9,396 bases of DNA from Firmicutes bacterium UBA5388 (GTDB taxonomy: Bacteria; Bacillota; UBA4882; UBA10575). Below are positions 1 to 6,826 of the stretch, piece after piece (position 1 is the stretch's first letter; each line of letters opens with the position of its first letter). The notes under the pieces are model-generated. The model was given only the letters and a program-made list of their open reading frames with translations, searched no databases and was not told the origin of the DNA. The translations under genes were made by a program, and so were the position numbers. Where the stretch lies: the NCBI GenBank assembly GCA_002409975.1, contig DHOO01000133.1:1-9396 (forward strand), in the 5' to 3' direction.

Positions 1-44
1 CCAGCGTGAGCGACTACTTAGTAAATGCCTCCGATGCTTGTCAA

Positions 45-101
45 TCAACGTCAACCTTTATTTTAATATATTTGTTTGGGTCAAGTGGAAGTTGACGTAG
101 A
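45..101. repeat. Imperfect inverted repeat at the 3' end of the yyaL-type gene
   Basis: TCAACGTCAAC (45-55) and GTTGACGTAGA (91-101) match as an inverted repeat in 10 of 11 positions around an A/T-rich 35-nt loop. The right arm overlaps the last codons of the yyaL-type gene and helps encode its odd Ser/Thr-rich tail. It could be a weak transcript-end hairpin for that gene, but there is no clear U-run. The remaining bases of 1-80 show nothing I can identify. Confidence 0.3.
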
Positions 102-2224
102 TGACTTCCTACCCTTCAGTAACTGAAGGAACTTTTTTACATCGGTAGTGGGGAAACCACACTGGTAATTCTGGCAAACATGGGCGGTCGCTCTCCCCTT
201 AATCGCCGTCAATTCTTTAGTAAAAGGCGCTACTTCAGTAATCTTAGGGGCCTCTTTTGTCAGCGGACGGAAAAGCACAATTTTATTAGGAATAAAGCTT
301 TCTTCTACTACCGTTAACATTTTTTCGGTAGTCTCTTCTCCTCTTCGCCCGACGATCACAATCTCCTGAGAAGGTCCTAGCGCAAAATCTAAAGCCGACA
401 GCAATTGGGTATAATTAGCAGGTGAAGCCAGAATAACATTGGCGAAGCCCGTCACTATTCTTTGCGCTTCTTCCAATAATGAGCTGTTCCCGGTGATCCT
501 GGCTAAACGGACCAAATTCAACATTGCCACTGAATTACCGGAAGGAAGAGCACCATCATAAACCTCTTTTTTTCTGATTAGTCCTTCTCTACTTTGAGCT
601 GAGAGCTGAAAGAAGCCCCCCTGCTCCGTATCTAAAAAGTACTGTAGAAGAAAAGCATTAAAATCCAAAGCAGCAACCAAATATTTTGTTTTAAAAGTAG
701 TCTCATAAAGTTCCAATAGCCCCCAAATCAAAAAAGCATAGTCCTCAAGAAAAGCGGGAATCGCCGCTTCTCCTTCCCGGTAACGATGCCAAAGGCCCCC
801 CTGTGGATTTTGCATCTTCGTCAAAATAAAATTAGCCGCTTGTTCCGCTACTTCTGTCCAGCGTTGCTCTTTTAAAATACGACCTCCTTTGGCTAGAGCG
901 GCAAGGAGTAACCCATTCCAATCGGTTAAGATTTTATCGTCTTTATGAGGATGAACCCTCTTCTCCCGCAAGGAAAAAAGCTTTTTCCTTGCCGACTTTA
1001 ATAATTGCTTTGCCGTTTCTAAATCCATCTTCAACTGCTCAGCGGTCCCGGCTAGCTCTCCGGTAAGAAAAAGGATATTATCGCCTATCTTTTCCCTAGA
1101 AGTCTCTGCTTGGTAGTTACCATTTTCATCTACATTGAAATAGGAGCAAACCAGTCTTCCCTCTTCGGGGGAAAGCGCCTCTAATATTTCTTGCCGACTC
1201 CATAAATAAAACTTGCCCTCTACCCCCTCGCTGTCAGCATCTTCGGCCGTGTAAAATCCGCCGTTTTCATCTCTCATTACAGTTACAAGATAAGTAAAAA
1301 CCTCTTCCACTGTTTGACGATATAGGGCTGAGCCGCTAATTTGATAAGCCTCAAGATAAGCGGTAACTAACAACGCTTGATCGTAGAGCATCTTTTCAAA
1401 ATGCGGCAAGAACCAGCGGTTATCTGTGGAGTAGCGATGAAAACCAAAACCAATCTGATCGTAAATTCCCCCATAACGCATTGCCGTAAGTGTTCTTTCC
1501 ACCATCCGCCACGCTGTTTGCTGCCCGGTACGTTTCCAATAACGCATTAAAAAACATAGATTATGGGGCGTAGGAAACTTAGGCGCATAACCAAAGCCCC
1601 CCTCTTGCTCATCATACCACTCCGTTAATTGTTGAAAGGCGCGCTCAAGAGTTTCAACTCCTAATTCTTTGCCCGGAACAATCACAGTTTCCGCTTTTAA
1701 AACAGCAAGGTTCTTCTCCGCCATTCTAAGAAGCTCTTCGCGACGGGTCTCCCATAAAACTTTAATCTTCTTCGCTAACTCCATGAGCCCAATCCGCCCG
1801 AAACTACTTTTTTTCGGAAAGTAAGTCCCGGCAAAAAAAGGCTTCTGGTCGGGAGTCATCAGCACCGTGAGCGGCCAACCGCCACTTCCGGTCATCGCCT
1901 GACAAACAGACATATAAATGCCATCCAGATCAGGTCGCTCTTCGCGGTCGACCTTAATCGCAATAAAAATCTCATTAAGTAAAGTGGCTACCTCTTGATC
2001 CTCAAACGATTCTTTCTCCATCACATGACACCAGTGACAGGTTCATCATCGTAGACAAGTCAGCTATACCCAATAGATAGGAAAACAGGCTTATCTTCCC
2101 GCCTTGCTTTCTCAAAGGCTTCCTCTCCCCACGGATACCAGTCTACCGGATTATATGCGTGTTGCAGCAGATAGGGAGATTTCTCCTTGATTAACCTATT
2201 GGGTATTTTCTCACAATTGTCCAC
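81..2224 (-). pseudogene. YyaL/DUF255 thioredoxin-fold protein, interrupted at its active site
   Basis: This is a homologue of Bacillus YyaL and mammalian SPATA20: an N-terminal thioredoxin-like domain followed by a large six-hairpin (alpha/alpha) glycosidase-like domain. Its reaction is not established. The N-terminal 54 residues (2224 down to 2063) carry the family block NRLIKEKSPYLLQHAYNPVDW and end at SIGYS. TGA (2060-2062) follows. The expected CHWCHV motif is intact in another frame at 2022-2039, and that frame stays open to 81, with HFEKMLYDQALL, EDADSEG and KILTDWNG typical of the family. The two parts are separated by 20 extra bases (2043-2062). Removing them restores one reading frame of about 710 codons, close to the usual ~690. 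The C-terminus ends in an unusual SSTSTST run. The start is GTG 2222-2224 behind a strong RBS; the TTG at 2242 would overlap that RBS. The larger part could start at GTG 2024 but has no RBS and would lack CHWC. Identity is sure; loss of function is likely unless the insertion is an assembly error. Confidence 0.88.
2043..2062 (-). other. 20-nt insertion that breaks the yyaL-type gene
   Basis: Between the codons for SIGYS and the Thr-Cys-His-Trp-Cys expected next lie 20 extra bases, read on the minus strand as TGACTTGTCTACGATGATGA. The insertion changes frame and adds a TGA in the upstream frame (2060-2062) and another in the downstream frame (2043-2045). I see no flanking duplication that would mark a transposon footprint. 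Confidence 0.75.
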
Positions 2225-2230
2225 AGGACC

Positions 2231-2239
2231 ACCTCCTTT
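2231..2239 (-). promoter_or_regulatory. Ribosome binding site that sets the yyaL-type start
   Basis: AAAGGAGGT on the minus strand sits 6 nt before GTG 2222-2224. It decides the start: an upstream TTG (2240-2242) in the same frame would place this Shine-Dalgarno sequence inside the coding region. Confidence 0.8.
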
Positions 2240-2395
2240 CAAAATAAGACGTATCTATAATTACACATACTTCCAGTTAATAACTTATGTGAAATTGATT
2301 CGGATTCTATTATTTTCTCCTCTCCTATACCATATATACTTTCCAGAATATAAGATCGAGAGCTTTTGCCCTTATTATCTGACGCGCTCAGTCTC

Positions 2396-2581
2396 CCCGC
2401 CCACCCGAGGTAATCGCAGTTTGAGTATTCACCCGTCTGCCTCAAGGGAAGCCTATAGGGTAGATAAAAGCCCGGAAAAGATACGGTATTCACGCTACTT
2501 TTCCGGGCTTATGTTTTCTTGGGCGTCCCTTGAGGGACAGACGGGGGGCTTTCTTATCAATTCGACTCCGGGTGGGCAGGG
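2396..2581. repeat. Large nested imperfect palindrome (~186 bp)
   Basis: Three pairs of arms are nested around one centre. The outer pair is CCCGCCCACCCGAGG (2396-2410) with CTCCGGGTGGGCAGGG (2566-2581). The middle pairs are CCCGTCTG (2432-2439) with CAGACGGG (2538-2545) and TCAAGGGA (2442-2449) with TCCCTTGA (2526-2533). The inner pair is AAGCCCGGAAAAG (2468-2480) with CTTTTCCGGGCTT (2498-2510), 13 bp perfect with a 17-nt loop. No U-run follows on either strand, so it is not a standard terminator. It may be a MITE-like relic or a structured RNA. No convincing gene lies in this stretch. Confidence 0.7.
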
Positions 2582-2590
2582 TGGACTTCA

Positions 2591-2640
2591 GCCCGGTGGA
2601 CCGTCATGGACGACGGTCAGGCAGGATGCCGACGCCGGGC
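2591..2640. repeat. Nested GC-rich hairpin
   Basis: GCCCGG (2591-2596) pairs with CCGGGC (2635-2640). Inside it, GACCGTC (2599-2605) pairs with GACGGTC (2612-2618). It directly follows the outer arm of the preceding palindrome, so 2396-2768 is almost continuous secondary-structure potential. Confidence 0.55.
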
Positions 2641-2690
2641 GATGTGTAGGCGGTCCTGGCCGCAATCTTACCTCCCTCTTTCCGGACAGG

Positions 2691-2768
2691 CGACATAAGA
2701 GAAGTTTATCGGATTCCGCTACTCCTCCCTTTTCTCTTTCGCGGAATCGGATAAACTTTCTTATGTCG
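2691..2768. repeat. Long hairpin, 28-29 bp arms
   Basis: The left arm 2691-2719 begins CGACATAAGAGAAG and ends GGATTCCGC. The right arm 2741-2768 begins GCGGAATC and ends TTATGTCG. They are almost perfectly complementary around a 21-nt pyrimidine-rich loop. It lies downstream of the 2825-3571 gene on the same strand and could stop or stabilise that transcript, though no U-run follows. A small palindromic mobile element is the alternative. Confidence 0.7.
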
Positions 2769-2792
2769 AGCGACCCTTGATTCAGTTTCATG

Positions 2793-2830
2793 CTTTAAGG
2801 AAACTATCCTTATCGTAAGTTTTCTTAAAG
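2793..2830 (-). terminator. Possible terminator hairpin after the 2825-3571 gene
   Basis: CTTTAAGGAAACT (2793-2805) and AGTTTTCTTAAAG (2818-2830) pair with one mismatch. The proximal arm overlaps the TAA stop codon (2825-2827) of the upstream gene. The stem is A/T-rich and lacks a clear downstream U-tract on the minus strand, so terminator activity is uncertain. Confidence 0.4.
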
Positions 2831-3571
2831 ACCAATTTGTTCAACATCGATTTCCACATAACCGTCCGGAGAATCTCTGTTTGGATGGCTTTTCCATAAA
2901 AATCGTATCCTCTTATCCTGATCTGTCCAGTAAAATCCTCCTAATTCTCTTGGTTGTTTCTCCTTAATTTCTACTTTCCCTTTCTTGGTATCTAGTAAAA
3001 TTAATTTACTTGCCCAAACCTTTCCTGTTTCAAAATCCTTAATTCTTAAACTAGAATACTCGGAATAAACATAATACCTACCGTCGTTTGACCATGCCAA
3101 ATCGGTATCTGCTTGCCTTGGACTGATTACTTTGTCTTCGAGTGTTATTGCTTTTTTTGAAGCGCTTACAGTAACATAGTGCAACGAACACTCTCCAAAG
3201 TCTCCCCCACTATCATACAAAAACTGGGAATAAATAAAGCTTGGGTGATTAGGGCGCCATTTTAAATAGCTAAAACCCTCTTCCATTTTAATCTCTTTTT
3301 TCAAATTACCCCATATAATTGTTAAATAGCATCCTTCTTCTACATAGCTCAAATACACTTTTAGATCGTTAAAACTAGATTCGAGTAAAATTCCTTCTTT
3401 TGTGTATTTCTCTAATTCCGGATCATGCTTATCATATTCATTCATTTCTATTGACCTAGCCCGAACAAGATCAATATATTTTATTGCTTCTGTATCATCG
3501 CCTTTTGAATAAACTATAAAGGCTACACCAAATAAAATCACTATGATAAGAAAAATAACGTGTCTTTGCAA
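2825..3571 (-). CDS. Membrane-anchored extracytoplasmic protein, candidate immunity partner of the M15 Rhs tail
   Basis: This 248-residue protein is not a family I can name. Residues ~4-22 form one transmembrane helix with a short cytoplasmic N-terminus. The rest is predicted to be outside and is beta-rich, with blade-like segments FSYLKWRPNHPSFIYS (~124-139), TDLAWSNDGRYYVYS (~156-170) and FYWTDQDKRIRFLW (~213-226), reminiscent of TolB/WD-like propellers. The start is TTG 3569-3571, chosen because AAGGAGGG lies 7 nt upstream. It begins 43 bp after the M15-type Rhs tail ends, on the same strand, the usual place for the immunity gene of an Rhs toxin. Its extracellular position fits protection against a wall-directed enzyme. 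The immunity role is inferred from context alone; a general anchored propeller protein is the alternative. Confidence 0.72.
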   Translation of the reverse strand: MQRHVIFLIIVILFGVAFIVYSKGDDTEAIKYIDLVRARSIEMNEYDKHDPELEKYTKEGILLESSFNDLKVYLSYVEEGCYLTIIWGNLKKEIKMEEGFSYLKWRPNHPSFIYSQFLYDSGGDFGECSLHYVTVSASKKAITLEDKVISPRQADTDLAWSNDGRYYVYSEYSSLRIKDFETGKVWASKLILLDTKKGKVEIKEKQPRELGGFYWTDQDKRIRFLWKSHPNRDSPDGYVEIDVEQIGL

Positions 3572-3578
3572 CTTTATT

Positions 3579-3586
3579 CCCTCCTT
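3579..3586 (-). promoter_or_regulatory. Ribosome binding site supporting a TTG start
   Basis: AAGGAGGG on the minus strand lies 7 nt before TTG 3569-3571, which makes the TTG a credible initiation codon. It falls in the 43-bp gap after the Rhs/M15 cassette, so the partner gene can be translated independently of that cassette. Confidence 0.75.
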
Positions 3587-3614
3587 ACATTATAAATCAT
3601 TGCCATATTGACAT

Positions 3615-4484
3615 TTATATGTTGGATATCCTTGATCTATATATGCTTTCTGGTGTGCTTCCACCATTTGATCCCAAACTGTTCAAACCAAGAGATTTAG
3701 CAACAGGTTCTCTCAATGCAGGCTCAGAAAGGGCGGTATTGGGAGGCTTTTCGCCTACATAACCAAAGTGCCATGGCTCATTAGAAATTATTTGATAAAA
3801 TCCATGCTTGTTTGCGATTTTTGTAAGTTTTGTCTGTTGATCCTCGGTCAAAATGGTTGTGTCAACATCAAAGGCTAGCCCCGCCTCATGAAAACTATTT
3901 CCCGGCTTGTTAACTCCCTGTTTTATTCCATGTTTTTTAAGATCCTCCCTATCCTCCGAATTATCTGAATGTCTTATTCGGTAAAAATGACTCTGTTTAG
4001 TAGTACTCCTAAATCCATCATCCAATCTAAAAGGTATCAGAGCGTCTTTCACTTCCTTTGCCATAGCTTTAAATTTATCCTCAATCGTAAAGCTAACCAA
4101 TCTCATTACAACCGGTGATGTTCTTCCAACAAGATCAACCACTTCAATTAATAACTCTTTAGGTTTTTCTGATTCAGTTGAATCTTTTTTAGGTTCATCA
4201 GGATTAACTACAGGCTTAGATGGACTTACTGATGGGCTTCCCGAACTTGAGGGAGAGCCAGAAGGAGAACCTCCTCCGCTTTCACCATCATCAGATTTGT
4301 TAAACCACGTCCATGGCTTATACCACTTGGAATCCTCGTTCCAACATCCTGTTGGGTCAATATAAACCAAAGGATTATTGGCAGCATATACGTAAAAATT
4401 CGGGTTATTCGGATCCCCAACCGGATCTTCGGAAATAAACCGTCCTAACTCACTGTCATACCACCGAGCGTTAACTAGATGGCA
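3615..4484 (-). CDS. Orphan Rhs C-terminal cassette with M15/VanY-type D,D-carboxypeptidase tail
   Basis: The open frame after the TAG at 4485-4487 begins with the end of an Rhs core, VNARWYDSELGRFISEDP, continuing through YVYAANNPLVYIDPTG. A Trp-rich spacer and a Gly/Ser/Pro linker follow, then a peptidase domain. Numbering from TTG 4370, the motifs are GFRS (119-122), HEAGLAFDVD (H161, D168) and NEPWHFGY (E198, H201). These are the zinc ligands and catalytic Glu of M15 peptidases, which cut D-Ala-D-Ala or related bonds in peptidoglycan stem peptides. About 40 residues of unknown role follow. No start codon with an RBS exists in the Rhs anchor; TTG 4370 lies inside the IDPTG region and has no RBS. 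I read this as a displaced tip that needs fusion to a full rhs gene for expression. Domain identity is firm; the expressed form is uncertain. Confidence 0.82.
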   Translation of the reverse strand, partial: CHLVNARWYDSELGRFISEDPVGDPNNPNFYVYAANNPLVYIDPTGCWNEDSKWYKPWTWFNKSDDGESGGGSPSGSPSSSGSPSVSPSKPVVNPDEPKKDSTESEKPKELLIEVVDLVGRTSPVVMRLVSFTIEDKFKAMAKEVKDALIPFRLDDGFRSTTKQSHFYRIRHSDNSEDREDLKKHGIKQGVNKPGNSFHEAGLAFDVDTTILTEDQQTKLTKIANKHGFYQIISNEPWHFGYVGEKPPNTALSEPALREPVAKSLGLNSLGSNGGSTPESIYRSRISNI

Positions 4485-4487
4485 CTA

Positions 4488-4896
4488 GACACGCCAGAGT
4501 TTTTAAAGAAAGACCTGCTAAATAATGGGTTTCGCAATTACCAGTTAGTAACAATCCAAAATATTTTTCGCGATTAACGGCTTATGAAAATCGCCCCTAA
4601 TGCTCTTTTTAAAGATTTTCTACCCGTGGCATAAAATTTCTTCTATCGCAGAAAACCTTCACTTTCCTATTCCAGCCGCCTTACCTGAATTTGGATGAGA
4701 AAATGCGGGCCGGGGAAAGTCTAGGCCGAGCAAAGCAAGCGTTGTTCTAGCCTTGAATTTACCGCAGTCCTCGCGTTACAATCAAAAAACCAGGGACGGC
4801 CTAATTTTTTTACCTGCCGCTTTCTTTTCGTCATTTCAGGAATGGCCCCCCGTAGGGGGAAATGTAACGAGTGAATCAACTTTCGGAGGATAGACA
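4488..4896 (-). repeat. Conserved inter-cassette element, copy 2, cassette-proximal part
   Basis: This non-coding stretch aligns with 8319-8694 over its whole length although it has diverged. Near-identical blocks include AGACCTGCTAA (4511-4521), GTAACAATCCAAAATATTT at 4548-4566 with TCGCG just after, a 25-nt identical block at 4661-4685, a CCCCC-GTA-GGGGG hairpin (~4847-4859), and TTCGGAGGA (4882-4890). It ends exactly at the IS insertion point and resumes at 6678. I find no coding region in it. On the minus strand it runs directly into the TAG TGC CAT triplets that precede the Rhs anchor in both copies. Confidence 0.78.
4893..4896. repeat. Target-site duplication GACA (left), pair at 6678-6681
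   Basis: GACA abuts the left inverted repeat at 4893-4896 and the right inverted repeat at 6678-6681. If the left A at 4892 is counted and the IS end is moved by one base, the duplication could be AGACA. The unoccupied copy of the element reads GGACCAACATCGGG, with a single CAACA at this point, as expected for an empty site. Confidence 0.7.
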
Positions 4897-4921
4897 TCCT
4901 GGATTCCCGCCAACTCATAAC
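4897..4921. repeat. Left terminal inverted repeat of the IS
   Basis: TCCTGGATTCCCGCCAACTC (4897-4916) plus ATAAC matches the reverse complement of 6653-6677 at 23 of 25 positions. The transposase stop codon (4921-4923) lies at its inner edge. Confidence 0.85.
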
Positions 4922-6532
4922 TAGGAAGGCGGGGTAGCTCCCAAGTTGATATAGATTTCCTTCTGTTTCTCAAGAAGCTCACCAACACGAAGTTTCTGGC
5001 CAGGCGCTTCAAAACATTCGATGACGTCAAGTTTATCAAGTGCGCTCTGTAAAGTATAATTTTTGAACAACTCCGTCTCCTGCATCTGCTTTTTAATGTA
5101 GGAAAGATAAATGAGGGCTACAAACTCTACAAATAGTTTACCATCAAGGCTTTGCTCCGAGGAAACCAATGTGCAGCGCATGTTAAGGCGTTCCTTAAGA
5201 TTGCCGAATGCCTTTTCAACCACATCCTTATTGCGGTAGAGTTCAAGTGCAGTAATGGCATCCATCGTCTCATTGGTCAGCAGGGCAAAGAAACCCAAAT
5301 AGCGTTTAGCTTTGGCGACTGCTTCTTCGTTGACGGTGACCGCAGTACCCCGCTTAGGTGTATTTTTCGTCTTGAAGTACTTTTTGTAGAGGTTTTCATG
5401 TTCCGGGAAGCTTTTGCCTGATTCCAGTTCGTGACGCAGTGCAATTAACTTTCGGTCAAAGGCTTTTTCGTCCTCAGCAGCTTTATCAATGTTGTAATAA
5501 TAGTGGATATAGATACGTCTAGGCTCCGAGAGGGTGTCCCCTTTATATGAGCGCTACTGCGTATAATGCCACTTTGTTTGTATTGTATGGTAATATAGCT
5601 CATATTTCTCACTGTAGTGTTCAAATGTGCGAAACTCGTCGTAGATAGTGTCCAGTTCTTGTCTGATGAAGGCAAGGGACATCTTTGCGGAGAACAGGAA
5701 TTTTAAATGTTCTTTAAAAAGGGCATTGATATTGTCTTCACTATAGAAACCTCTGTCCATGACCAGCTTCACTTTGGAAAAGCCTAGAAGGTCTAAATCG
5801 ACAAGCAAATTTTTGATGGTCTTAGAATCAGAGATGTTCCCAGCCAATTTGCGGTAATAAAACGGAAGGTTGGAGATTTCACCAAACACCAATGCCAAGA
5901 AGTTGAGGCAATGAATCGCCCTCTTTATTTCTGCCGTATTGCACTTGGCGTAGATGCTCAGAATAGCTGGAAATGAAAGTGATATCGTATGCCCAAAACT
6001 CCTTTTCCATCCGCCTTTTCCCTTGCAGTCGGAAGAACTTGTTCTTTGCTTCTTCGGTGATGGATGCAAAGATTTCGCTGCTTCGCTGCGAGGTGATGTT
6101 CTTACCATAAGGATGCTTATGTAAGCTACTCCATTTTTCAAAACAATAAAGGGGGTTTTTGTCCTCCAAGATCAGGTAGTACACAATCGAAAGTGTCTGG
6201 CGATAAATGCTTGGAAAGCATTGTTTTAAATCTTCGGTAATACCGAGCTTTTCGCCGATAACATCCAGCAGATAAGTTGCTCCGTAGAAAAATCTTGAGG
6301 TTTGAACCGATGGGACGGGACCTCTTTTTGCAGTCTCAGACACTTCTTTATTTTTTCGACCTCTGCCGTCTGTGGGGACTATCTCGCCGGTTTCACTGTC
6401 CACTCGACCGATAAGGGTCCTTTTTGCCCTGGATTGCTGCTTTTCCTTAAGTAATATTTCAATTTGGTATCTTTCTATTTCGGTTAAGTGTTTAAATTTC
6501 CTTTGCTTTGTGGTACTATTTAGGTGACTCAT
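4921..6532 (-). pseudogene. IS1634-type DDE transposase, frameshifted and with an internal stop
   Basis: The family pattern runs YGATYLLDVIGEKLGI, WAYDITFISSYSE (first Asp), LALVFG, LVMDRGFYSED (second Asp) and RNKDVVEKAFGNLKERLN (catalytic Glu), the DDE set of IS1634/IS4-like transposases. There are two lesions. Near 5896-5905 a frameshift (best read as loss of 2 bases in a PQ-x-NLALV block) ends the N-terminal part at 5879. At 5554-5556 an in-frame TAG splits WHYTQ from RSYKGDT; beyond it the frame continues cleanly to the TAG at 4921-4923. The start is ATG 6530-6532 with AGGAGTG 8 nt upstream. Residues 1-32 (HLNSTTKQRKFKHLTEIERY region) look like the first helix of an IS30-type HTH_38 domain rather than an IS1634 N-terminus, suggesting an ancestral in-frame fusion at the KEKQQS codons. 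It is not expected to make active transposase. Confidence 0.88.
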
Positions 6533-6652
6533 GTTCCATTCACTCCTGTTCGTTTTTTGTTGTCACTTAAAACTTTAACAGAAGGATTGACGTGAGTCAT
6601 CTATTTTTTTAGAACTGGGCAATTAATTATACAATGAACCCATTAGGTCCAG

Positions 6653-6677
6653 GTTATGAGTAGGCGGGAAGCCAGGA
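6653..6677. repeat. Right terminal inverted repeat of the IS
   Basis: GTTATGAGTAGGCGGGAAGC (6653-6672) plus CAGGA is the partner of 4897-4921, with two mismatches in 25. It lies 121 bp before the transposase start codon. GACA (6678-6681) follows directly. Confidence 0.85.
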
Positions 6678-6826
6678 GACATCGGGCGGGACGAAGGGAG
6701 CATTTATTCAGACAGAAGCCCCCGGGACTCTAACGAAGGCAGGACGGCGACCCGCAAGAGTTAAATGGTTCCCCAGGGGCTGGACAAGAATTATCCAGAC
6801 GTTGGCAGGCAAGGCCAGAGTCTTCA
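6678..6826 (-). repeat. Conserved inter-cassette element, copy 2, distal part with structured hairpin
   Basis: It aligns with 8695-8840 over its full length at roughly 75-80% identity by eye. CAGGACGGCGACCCGC (6740-6755) is identical in both copies. It begins at the IS right flank and reaches the stop codon of the 6827-7363 gene. A two-part hairpin is visible: 6717-6727 with 6771-6781, and inside it 6733-6736 with 6752-6755. On the minus strand both stems pair fully if G-U is allowed. No U-run follows, so it is not an ordinary terminator. I see no gene here. Confidence 0.75.

Larger units (their letters stand above)
4897..6677 (-). mobile_element. IS1634-type insertion sequence, 1781 bp, inactive
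   Basis: It is bounded by 25-bp inverted repeats (23/25 matching) and flanked by GACA direct repeats. It interrupts the conserved inter-cassette element, since the sequences on either side join to give the same order as the uninterrupted copy at 8319-8840. It holds one transposase gene, read on the minus strand, with a frameshift and an internal stop. A TATAAT box (minus strand, 6626-6631) just inside the right end may be the -10 of its promoter; I see no good -35. Terminal repeat length and short duplication fit the IS1634 group of IS4-related elements. Confidence 0.85.

Noticed and set aside
2060..2062. Selenocysteine read-through of the TGA in the yyaL-type gene
   Set aside because: The frame after this TGA does not contain CHWC and meets another TGA 13 codons later. 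The intact continuation is in another frame.
2239..2493. Minus-strand open frame of 84 codons upstream of the yyaL-type gene
   Set aside because: It is encoded largely by the palindrome arms, has no RBS, and ends inside the RBS region of the next gene.
2187..2780. Plus-strand open frame of 197 codons
   Set aside because: It starts inside the yyaL-type gene on the opposite strand and runs through the nested palindromes. Its composition is unlike a real protein, and it has no RBS.
4836..5039. Short minus-strand open frames at 4721-4918 and 4836-5039
   Set aside because: They straddle the element/IS boundary or overlap the transposase C-terminus in another frame and have no RBS or recognisable domain.
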